64,000 nucleotides of DNA from Chlorogloeopsis sp. ULAP01. Its GTDB lineage: Bacteria > Cyanobacteriota > Cyanobacteriia > Cyanobacteriales > Nostocaceae. Both the position numbers and the translations under genes were made by a program. The first letter of the stretch is position 1; each line of letters starts with the position of its first letter. The stretch lies in assembly GCF_030381805.1 (NCBI RefSeq), contig NZ_JAUDRH010000007.1, positions 186,001 to 250,000 on the forward strand, in the 5' to 3' direction. Below are positions 1 through 7,305 of this stretch, piece by piece. Below the pieces are notes generated by a model that had not been told where the DNA came from, did no database searches, and worked only from the letters and a program-made list of their open reading frames with translations.

Positions 1-40
1 GTTCAGATCCCTGAATTTTTTAAAAAGTCGGGGATCTATA
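1..40. repeat. Imperfect palindromic repeat, copy 1
   Basis: The arms AGATCCCTGAA and TCGGGGATCT flank an AT-rich centre, so the segment can fold into a long hairpin just past the stop codon of the minus-strand gene at 44-2530. A second copy lies at 47542-47582 and is a perfect palindrome. The element may also act as a terminator for the adjacent gene. Its left end may lie outside the window. Confidence 0.7.
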
Positions 41-43
41 ATC

Positions 44-2530
44 TCATTTCCCTGAGTTAAACTTCTGCCTGTAAAGTTCTTGAAATAGCGATTCCATTTG
101 CTTGGAGTAGGAACGACTATCCATAAATCTGGGGGGTTGCTGCATTTTTTGCTTGATTTGGGCACTCTTTTGTTGGCGCAGATTTGCATCCTGAGCAAGT
201 GCGATCGCTAACTGCACGTAAGCCTCTTCACTGTTAGCAATTAGATCGGGCATCTGGAGTTCTCGTAGCAGAGATGCTGCTGTTCTAGAGCGTAGAGCGT
301 TACCTTCCATAACAACAGTGGGTAGCCCTACCTCTAATGCCTCAACAGTTGTAGTTGCTCCGGAGTAAGGGCAAGAATCCAGATAAATATCGCCTAGTTT
401 TAAACATTCTTTCACATTAGAGCGACCTTGAATATCTAAAATAATCAGACGGTTTTTTTCGATGCCATATTTGGTAAAAAAAGCAGTTAGTTTACCAAAA
501 AGGAATTGTTTAGCGTACTGTGTATCCCAAATAGGGCTGAATGGATATAGTAATAGGACAGCTTTAGGCACAGCTGCCATAATTTTTGCCCAAGTTACCC
601 TTAACTCCGGAATAATCTTAAAAAAGCTAGCACCAGAAATGAACACAACAGATTCGTCTGGCACCCCTAGTATTTTTCTGTTCAGTTGAATTGTAGGAGC
701 ATCTGGTTCACTAGTGAAATTGAAACAAAACCCAGTACCATCAATAGTTACTAATTGCTCGCGATAGTGGGCTTGTGATCCCAAAGGTTCTAATAAGTTA
801 CCAGAAATGTAGTAGTCAACATTTCGCGCTCCTGTTGTTACAGGAGAAACAAAATAGGTAGTCTGTATACGTGCTAGTCGATGCAAAACTAATGAAATTA
901 AGAAGGTTGTGGCAATAAATAAGATATCTAAATCATCAGCACGTATAGTCTGCACTTGGTTAGGGGTATCATTAGGTAGTTTAATTAACCGATCTGCACG
1001 GCTTTGACAATACTGCTCCAAAGGGTGATTGTTTACTTCAATGGCATATAAAATAATTTCAAATTTATCTCTATCCAAATACTCAAAAACAGGAAGTGTA
1101 TTGTAAGTTTCTGGATGTGGGAAGAAGTGATTTTTCAGCACTCCTAGACGAATTTTTTTTCGATTTGCAGGTCTTTCAGGAAAAGTATAATCAATCTTAT
1201 AGTCCCTACGTTTTAATACTAACTCTGCAATATCAGCACTTTTTGTAAAAATATCCCGTAGATTTTCAGTAATAAAATATAGAGATGTAATATTAATACT
1301 TTTGATCACAAACGAAGCAATATTATGCCATAATTCTGAGTTCTGATTGTTGAAAATGTTAAGGTTGACATAATTTACTAGTTTTTGGATGTGGCGGTAG
1401 TATTTATCGACCTCTTCCACCTCCTGAAAATAACCCGGATAGTAAAGGATAAATTTTAGATATTCTTTTAGAAACCAAAGGGGAGTACAGGTAAAATCAT
1501 ACGTCAATGGTAAATGATAAGCCTGGCAATAGAGCATAGCCACTAGTAGATATTGGATCGCCTTTGGATCATCAAATCCTCTAGCAATGTTTGCCGCCAG
1601 CAAATCTACAAAATGCTGCTCTGTATTTGTTAGTAGTTCACCTTTGATGCCACTATCTAAAATCATTTTATGCACCTTACCCACACTACTTGAGTAGGTA
1701 TTTTCTATATTCTCTGGTGGTATATTAAGTAAAAAATCGGCTAGTTGTTGTCTGATTTCGCGAATAGTAGGAACTACTGATGGAGTTTGTTCAACAATCT
1801 TTTTAGGAATTAATGAAATTAAAGAGTCAAAATTGATGCTTCTAAACTTATTTTCTATTATAGAAAAGCTTTTTAAATAAATCTGCGGATGAATGATCGC
1901 CAATTGAGAGGTGTCTGTATTTTGGAATTCTCGGTAGAAGGAAGGATATTTTTCTATACTATTAGAATCCACAAAAAGTATTAGATTTTGAGCATAGCAA
2001 GGCTCTACATTTTCATTATTCCATATTTTTTTTCTTAGATAGTCAATTACTAAATATCCATTTTTTTGAAAGTGTTGCGCCCAATAATTTGGCCATTGCT
2101 CGTTTAAACTACTTGTTTCTCTTTGAGAGGGTATAGCCGCCGAAAAAAGAATAACAGATCCAAGATTTGTGAGGGAATCGATAAATATCTTGGCACAGTC
2201 AATAGGGAGATTTTGAGCAAATTCCAGAGATACAACTAAATCGAATTTTCTATTTATTTGCAGCGGTTTTTGGAGGTCAAACGGCAAAAATTCTGTTGGA
2301 GAAATTTGTAAAGTTTTTGTGTCTATATAATCACCATCTATTCCTAAGCAATCTTCAATTCCAAATTCTTTAAAAACAGACAGCCAAGTTCCTACACCAC
2401 AACCCACATCAACCACGCTCTGCGGCTGGATTAACTCTAAAAGTAGAGGAATAATTTCTCTGGCTGAACGTAGCGAATCTTCTCGGCTTAACTCAGAGAC
2501 GTTTTCAGGAGAAAATCCACTAGCTACCAT
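44..2530 (-). CDS. Methyltransferase / O-GlcNAc-transferase-like (SPINDLY, GT41) fusion protein
   Basis: This 828-residue protein has two recognisable ends. The N-terminus (about residues 35-130) is a class I SAM-dependent methyltransferase with the motif VDVGCGVGTWL. The C-terminal half (about 450-810) resembles the catalytic region of O-linked GlcNAc transferases of the SPINDLY type, including the nucleotide-sugar segment around CPYSGATTTVEALEVGLP. The middle (about 230-450) is helical-looking and unassigned; I see no clear TPR array there. The family transfers a sugar from a nucleotide donor to protein Ser/Thr or to glycans; the acceptor here is unknown. The gene stands alone, with murF divergent 435 bases away. 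The fusion suggests methylation and glycosylation of the same product, which is inference. The domain calls are firm, the substrate is not. Confidence 0.8.
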   Translation of the reverse strand: MVASGFSPENVSELSREDSLRSAREIIPLLLELIQPQSVVDVGCGVGTWLSVFKEFGIEDCLGIDGDYIDTKTLQISPTEFLPFDLQKPLQINRKFDLVVSLEFAQNLPIDCAKIFIDSLTNLGSVILFSAAIPSQRETSSLNEQWPNYWAQHFQKNGYLVIDYLRKKIWNNENVEPCYAQNLILFVDSNSIEKYPSFYREFQNTDTSQLAIIHPQIYLKSFSIIENKFRSINFDSLISLIPKKIVEQTPSVVPTIREIRQQLADFLLNIPPENIENTYSSSVGKVHKMILDSGIKGELLTNTEQHFVDLLAANIARGFDDPKAIQYLLVAMLYCQAYHLPLTYDFTCTPLWFLKEYLKFILYYPGYFQEVEEVDKYYRHIQKLVNYVNLNIFNNQNSELWHNIASFVIKSINITSLYFITENLRDIFTKSADIAELVLKRRDYKIDYTFPERPANRKKIRLGVLKNHFFPHPETYNTLPVFEYLDRDKFEIILYAIEVNNHPLEQYCQSRADRLIKLPNDTPNQVQTIRADDLDILFIATTFLISLVLHRLARIQTTYFVSPVTTGARNVDYYISGNLLEPLGSQAHYREQLVTIDGTGFCFNFTSEPDAPTIQLNRKILGVPDESVVFISGASFFKIIPELRVTWAKIMAAVPKAVLLLYPFSPIWDTQYAKQFLFGKLTAFFTKYGIEKNRLIILDIQGRSNVKECLKLGDIYLDSCPYSGATTTVEALEVGLPTVVMEGNALRSRTAASLLRELQMPDLIANSEEAYVQLAIALAQDANLRQQKSAQIKQKMQQPPRFMDSRSYSKQMESLFQELYRQKFNSGK

Positions 2531-2965
2531 AGTTTAAAATTCCTTATAGCACTTAACCTCTTTTGCCCTGAGCTTTTGGTTGTTGTACAAGTGCGCTCAT
2601 GAAGCTAATTCTACATCGCAATAAGCCCCACAGTTTCCACATCAAGCACAACAAATTTTAGATGATTTTAGTAGAGCAAGCTGAAGTGATCGCTAACATT
2701 GCTCCAAGCTGTGGTATCCAGGTTAACACCGATGATAGTGAAACTCGCAATTGCCGATCGCTAGAATAGGGGAGAGATCGCTCCTCATGTTCTCCTCTGC
2801 TCCCCATCCCCCCTGCCCCTCTGCCTCTTTTTTGACAGGTATTTGTAAAAATGTTAGCTTCGATACTTTATAGTATCCACAAAATAATTATAGGATTTAA
2901 AGGCTTTTGTCCTCGCAGCTTTTGCTTTTCACAAACAACTTTTTTAGAATCCTAAATCTCGAATT
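2531..2965. other. Divergent intergenic region before murF
   Basis: This 435-base spacer separates two divergent genes and should hold both promoters. It contains a pyrimidine-rich short-repeat tract at about 2790-2835 (CTCCTCTGCTCCCC-type units). A 34-codon open frame starts at about 2660 and resembles nothing I know. I see no RNA gene or clear operator. Confidence 0.5.
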
Positions 2966-4324
2966 ATGGCTTGTTCTGCCACCCTAAATCAACTGATTGA
3001 CATTCTTGTTGCCAAACCTGCAAATTTATCAGGTGCAGCATTAGCACAATTAAGTAGCGGTATCCAAACTGACACGCGTATCCTCAAACCAGGTGAAGTA
3101 TTTTTGGCTTTACGTGGCGAAAAGTTTGATGGACATGACTTTGTACAAACCGCGATCGCCAAAGGAGCCTTAGCAGCAATTGTGGATTTTGAATATCAGA
3201 GTTCTCAATTTGCCGTGTTGCAGGTAGAAGACACTCTCAAGGCGTATCAAAAAATCGCCAGATGGTGGCGCGATCGCTTTGAGATCCCAGTCATCGGAGT
3301 AACTGGTTCTGTGGGTAAAACCACTACCAAAGAATTAATCGCCGCCGTTTTGGCAACCCAGGGAAGCGTTCATAAAACTCATGCCAACTTTAATAACGAA
3401 ATAGGCGTTCCGAAAACTCTCCTAGAACTAGGCGCAGAACATAACTTTGCTGTGATTGAAATGGCGATGCGGGGTAAGGGACAAATTGCCGAACTCACAT
3501 ACATTGCCCGTCCGACAATTGGCGTTATTACCAATGTGGGGACAGCACATATTGAGTTACTTGGTTCTGAAGCAGCGATCGCCTCTGCTAAATGTGAGTT
3601 ATTAGCAGAGATGCCCAAGGATGGTGTGGCGATTCTCAATCACGACAATCCCTTATTAATGGAGATGGCAGCGAAGGTTTGGCAAGGCAAAGTAATATCT
3701 TTCGGCTTTGATGGTGGGGATATTCAGGGAGAGTTGATAGATAGCGAAACTTTAGAAGTAGCAGGTATACAATTACCCCTACCCATGCCAGGGCGTCACA
3801 TTGGTGCTAATTACATGGCAGCTTTGGCAGTGGCGCAGGTTTTGGGCATTGATTGGTCAGTTTTGAAATCTGGAATCGAAGTGGATATGCCAAAAGGGCG
3901 ATCGCAGCGATTGGAATTGCCCAATGATGTAGTAATCTTAGATGAGACATACAATGCTGCACCAGAAGCTATGCTGGCAGCGCTAAATTTGTTGGCAGAA
4001 ACACCAGGTAAACGACGAATTGCCGTATTAGGCGCTATGAGAGAATTGGGAGAGCGATCGCACCAGTTACATCAGCGAGTTGGTGAAACAGTACGAAAAT
4101 TGAATTTGGATGCTTTGTTGGTTTTGGTAGACGGACAAGACGCCGAAGTAATAGTAGAAAGCGCCAAAGGTATCCCCTCAGAGTGTTTTACGACTCATGC
4201 AGATTTAGCTGCGAGGTTGAAAAGTTTCATGAGAGAAGGCGATCGTATTCTTTTCAAAGCAGCCCATTCCGTGGGACTCGATCGGGTTGTCAGTCAGTTG
4301 CGTGCGGAATTTGCCAATTCTTAG
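2966..4324 (+). CDS. murF: UDP-N-acetylmuramoyl-tripeptide--D-alanyl-D-alanine ligase
   Basis: MurF performs the last cytoplasmic step of peptidoglycan precursor synthesis, joining D-Ala-D-Ala to UDP-MurNAc-tripeptide with ATP. The 452-residue length is normal for the family. The Mur ligase N-terminal domain covers about 1-95, the ATP-binding loop GVTGSVGKTT lies at residues 111-120, and the central motif HANFNNEIGVPKT and the C-terminal motif LDETYNAAPEAM are both present. The ATG at 2966 begins directly at the conserved N-terminal domain. It is the only cell-wall gene nearby. A HIP1-centred hairpin follows the stop codon and probably ends the transcript. Confidence 0.96.
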   Translation: MACSATLNQLIDILVAKPANLSGAALAQLSSGIQTDTRILKPGEVFLALRGEKFDGHDFVQTAIAKGALAAIVDFEYQSSQFAVLQVEDTLKAYQKIARWWRDRFEIPVIGVTGSVGKTTTKELIAAVLATQGSVHKTHANFNNEIGVPKTLLELGAEHNFAVIEMAMRGKGQIAELTYIARPTIGVITNVGTAHIELLGSEAAIASAKCELLAEMPKDGVAILNHDNPLLMEMAAKVWQGKVISFGFDGGDIQGELIDSETLEVAGIQLPLPMPGRHIGANYMAALAVAQVLGIDWSVLKSGIEVDMPKGRSQRLELPNDVVILDETYNAAPEAMLAALNLLAETPGKRRIAVLGAMRELGERSHQLHQRVGETVRKLNLDALLVLVDGQDAEVIVESAKGIPSECFTTHADLAARLKSFMREGDRILFKAAHSVGLDRVVSQLRAEFANS

Positions 4325-4360
4325 AAGTTGGAACGGTTTACCCCTGCCCAAAATATCTTT

Positions 4361-4386
4361 ATGGTGGCTGCGATCGCAGCCACTAT
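4361..4386 (+). terminator. HIP1-centred hairpin downstream of murF
   Basis: Positions 4364-4383 form a perfect 20-base palindrome, GTGGCTGCGA/TCGCAGCCAC, whose centre is GCGATCGC. Flanking A-T and G-T pairs extend the possible stem to 4361-4386. No T-run follows, so intrinsic termination is plausible but unproven. Confidence 0.45.
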
Positions 4387-5126
4387 AGGATGTAGCTAAG
4401 AGGGTAACTGCTGTGGAAACAATTGTGGGGTATTGGTTCGTTAACGTAGAGCGTAAATTCTTAACAAACTGTAGCTACTGTGAAAGAGACGAAGATAATA
4501 AAAAAGTGTGATCGCGCTATGTTTTAATAATAAGATGATTATCTTTAATTTCAATGGATTTGATTTTTCCCATTAATCTTAAAATTCTTTACATTTTATA
4601 ATTTTTAATATATTTCAGTCAAGAAGATTCACAATAATGTAGTTCGGTTCTCTAAAAATTTTTGATGAGATTATAGTCACTGAGTTAATGACTTTACTTC
4701 ACTGACTAAAATATTAAATAACATCAAAAACTACTTTTTTCAATCACTAGTAAGTGCTAGAGAATCATCATATGTTGCCCACACAGGTATTGAACTGCTA
4801 TATCTCTATTACTTATGACACACATTTAGAGTTTAGTATCAGCGCTAATAAATATTCAATCTACTATCTAGCTTTGCTTTTCAAAAGAAATTAGCTATAT
4901 CCTGAGCTAGATATATTTTAGTTGAAAATATTTTAATATTGATGGATAGAATATTTGAATAATCTTTTTCTAGTAATTCTCCTAACCTACAGACTTAAGT
5001 ATTATTCCTTATTCCAACATAAAATTACCTTAAATAAGTTAAAGGTGGATATAGCTAGATCCACAATACTAATTAAAGCCATATAAATAAAAATTTATAA
5101 ATCTTTGTAGAACTGAAGCCTGTAGT
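4387..5126. other. Long AT-rich intergenic region
   Basis: About 740 AT-rich bases lie between murF and the small HMA-type gene. I see no convincing open frame, RNA gene, repeat family or operator in it. The promoter of the gene at 5127 should lie near its right end. Confidence 0.4.
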
Positions 5127-5489
5127 ATGAATAGTAAAAAACGGTCTGATGTTAACAAAAGTAATACTTTGAAACAGCATCAGCGCTCCACACAAACAAC
5201 TCCAACTCCAGCAAATAACGCATCCCCACGCGAAAAGATATCCTATAGCATTGTCCATGCAACTCCTGGGCGCATCCGCTTTCGTATTCCTCGACTGACT
5301 AGAGATTCTGAGTATGCCGATAAACTCAAATTGATGCTTGAATCCACTCCTAACATCACAAATGTCCGCGTTAACCCCAGATCTGCATCTATTGTCATCA
5401 ATTACCAAGCAGACACCGTTTCAGATGAGCAAATGCGATCGCATCTGATTCAGCTGATTCAGACTGCCCCATGTATGCCCTTGTCATAG
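5127..5489 (+). CDS. Small HMA-fold (HMA_2-like) protein
   Basis: This 120-residue protein has a polar, low-complexity N-terminus (about 1-38, rich in K, Q, T and P) followed by one ferredoxin-like heavy-metal-associated fold (about 39-110). The recognisable core is the strand VHATPGRIRFRIP and the later segment TNVRVNPRSASIVINY. The CxxC metal ligands of classical HMA domains are missing; the only cysteine is near the C-terminus. In cyanobacteria such HMA_2 proteins often occur near metal-transporting P-type ATPases, but none is encoded here. Metal binding is therefore uncertain. It appears monocistronic. Confidence 0.65.
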   Translation: MNSKKRSDVNKSNTLKQHQRSTQTTPTPANNASPREKISYSIVHATPGRIRFRIPRLTRDSEYADKLKLMLESTPNITNVRVNPRSASIVINYQADTVSDEQMRSHLIQLIQTAPCMPLS

Positions 5490-5642
5490 CAACCATTTCT
5501 CCAAACGGGCGATCGCCAAAAGGATATTGAGCTATCAGCCATTTATATGCGAATTTTAATAATAAAAGAAAATTTTGGGGTATCAGTTAGAAGTGATGGG
5601 TTTTATTTGTAACTTGTAACTCCTAACTTTTAAACTAAATTT

Positions 5643-6215
5643 ATGAGCAGTATTTGTCCACCCTTAGAAACCGAACGTCTCATTCTCCGAGAGTTTGCAG
5701 AGTCAGATTGGCAGGCAGTGCATACCTACGCCTCCGATCCAGCTGTTGTGCGTTATCTACCATTTGGCCCCAATACTGAAGAAGATACCAAAAATTTTTT
5801 GCAAGCAGAGGTGAAAATGCGGCGAAAAAAATTGCGTCAGCATTTTGCTTTTGCAGTTACTTTAAAAGCAAATAAACAAGTCATTGGCTCTTGTCGCATT
5901 TCCATCACCAACCCAGACAAGCGAGAAGCCTCGATCGGATTCTGCTTGGCTAAGGAATTCTGGGGAAAAGGATATGCAACCGAATTGGGAAGCAAACTCC
6001 TAGAATTTGGTTTTAAGCAATTAAATTTACATCGAATTTTTGCAATCTGCGATCCGCAAAACAAAGCCTCGATGCGAGTTTTGATAAAAATTTGTATGCG
6101 TCAAGAAGGATATCTGCGAGAGTATGAATTAATTAAAGGTCAATGGCGAGATGCTTTATTATTTGCCCTTTTGGAGCGGGAAATGATGCAGATACAATTT
6201 CTTAGTATTGCGTAG
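5643..6215 (+). CDS. GNAT-family N-acetyltransferase (RimJ/RimL-like)
   Basis: This 190-residue cytoplasmic enzyme belongs to the acetyl-CoA-dependent GNAT family. The N-terminus LETERLILREFAESDW is typical of the RimJ/RimL branch. The acetyl-CoA-binding segment is seen as SIGFCLAKEFWGKGYATE (about residues 98-115), followed by the family-typical N-K-A-S-M-R-V stretch. Homologues acetylate ribosomal proteins, amino acids or antibiotics, and the sequence does not tell which. It is followed convergently by the gene at 6236-6877, with only about 20 bases between stop codons. Confidence 0.85.
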   Translation: MSSICPPLETERLILREFAESDWQAVHTYASDPAVVRYLPFGPNTEEDTKNFLQAEVKMRRKKLRQHFAFAVTLKANKQVIGSCRISITNPDKREASIGFCLAKEFWGKGYATELGSKLLEFGFKQLNLHRIFAICDPQNKASMRVLIKICMRQEGYLREYELIKGQWRDALLFALLEREMMQIQFLSIA

Positions 6216-6235
6216 CTTGGTTGCAGAAAAGTAGT

Positions 6236-6877
6236 TTAATTAGTAGGTGCGATCACCTGACCAATACGCTTCAGAATTTGTAAAATTTCGTATAGTTCTC
6301 TTTTTGATGTAAACAATGCAAACACCCTTGACAAGTCGTATTGAGGAGTTTCTGCTTGTGTCAATTTAATAAATAAAACATCATCGCCATTAGTCACCAT
6401 GCCAAACACAGGTTTATTGGGGTTAGGATTAGCCATTAAATAAGCCAGTGCTTGTGGTAAAGCCGTCCAAACTGAAAGCGTAGTTTTTTTGGATTCTAAC
6501 ACCATAACCCAAAACTGATTTTGCAGCACCAATACGTCAATCCGTCCGCGCAGTACCTCCTCTCCATCATTCAGCACCAGTTCTACGGATGATTCCGCCT
6601 TGATTCTAAAAGGAGGATCGTAAAATCCTGCCAGCGCCAGTAAGGGAGAGACTACTAACAACATCACTGTCCCTTCTAATAAATCACCTTCGCCACGGTG
6701 ATAGAGATACCTGCGCCGCAGAACATCTAAAGAAGCTTTTTCAGCTTCCGTAATTTCCGGTAATTCTCCAAACCATTCTGTAAAAAATTGCTCGTCTTCA
6801 ATCCGAAATAAACCAAATCGGGTTTCGGCATCCGTTAAACTGGCGATCGCTTCTGTAATTGCTGCTGCCTGTGTCAT
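6236..6877 (-). CDS. PD-(D/E)XK nuclease-superfamily protein, HsdR N-terminal type
   Basis: This 213-residue protein resembles the nuclease domain at the N-terminus of type I restriction R subunits, but stands alone without helicase, specificity or methylation genes. The catalytic signature is visible as GRIDVLV followed by VMVLESKK, giving the D...ExK pattern at about residues 124-142. Many cyanobacteria carry such solitary proteins of unknown role, so calling it a restriction enzyme would be premature. The start at 6877 gives the whole domain. The upstream leader contains the sequence GTAAAGACGCG, related to repeats elsewhere in the window. Confidence 0.65.
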   Translation of the reverse strand: MTQAAAITEAIASLTDAETRFGLFRIEDEQFFTEWFGELPEITEAEKASLDVLRRRYLYHRGEGDLLEGTVMLLVVSPLLALAGFYDPPFRIKAESSVELVLNDGEEVLRGRIDVLVLQNQFWVMVLESKKTTLSVWTALPQALAYLMANPNPNKPVFGMVTNGDDVLFIKLTQAETPQYDLSRVFALFTSKRELYEILQILKRIGQVIAPTN

Positions 6878-7059
6878 CGCGTCTTTACCTTCCTGTTTCT
6901 TTTTGTCCGTTACTTTTTCAGGAAGAATCGCAACGGCTAACGTTAACTTCTTGCGAGGTCTATATAATCATGACACAACTGCAAGGAGCTTACCCGATAA
7001 CCAAGCGATCGCTCAATTAGAATTGGAGCAATACAATTATGCTTTACCTGAAATTCTTG

Positions 7060-7130
7060 TAGAAACGCGAAATTACCCTACGGGAACGCCTGGGGTGTAC
7101 GTGTCTCCACATTCTTTTTCAACAGATGTC
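7060..7130. repeat. Dispersed ~70-bp GACGCG repeat, copy A
   Basis: This segment aligns along its length with 46008-46073. Shared blocks include ACGCGAAATTACCCT, GTGTACG and TTTTTCA-CAGATGT. The 46008 copy folds into nested hairpins followed by T-rich sequence. The copy here overlaps the 3' half of a 94-codon open frame (6903-7187), which argues that the frame is not a gene. Confidence 0.7.
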
Positions 7131-7162
7131 TATTCCCATATCTTGCACCCATGCTCTTGTCC

Positions 7163-7244
7163 GCCAAGAAATAAATTTCTTGGCTAAAAACTAAAGTCAG
7201 TTAAAACTGACTTGAACTATAAGCCTGGAACTTCAGTTCCAGGC
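7163..7244. repeat. Three consecutive perfect hairpins
   Basis: Three stem-loops follow one another: 7163-7184 (10-bp stem GCCAAGAAAT), 7194-7213 (9-bp stem AAGTCAGTT) and 7223-7244 (10-bp stem GCCTGGAACT). Each has perfect pairing and a two-base centre. They lie beyond the stop codon of the minus-strand fadE gene. They may be a mobile palindromic element, a structured RNA or a terminator; the sequence alone does not decide. Confidence 0.75.
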
Positions 7245-7305
7245 GTTTTAGGGGTGAGGTACAAAATGTAAGTATTGAAACTATGTTCGTAAATCACACA
7301 ACTCT

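Noticed and set aside
6236..6877. Type I restriction system
   Set aside because: Only an HsdR N-terminal-like nuclease domain; no helicase part, HsdM or HsdS.
6903..7187. 94-codon open frame
   Set aside because: Its 3' half is the dispersed GACGCG repeat and the first hairpin of the triple-hairpin element; the product resembles no protein.
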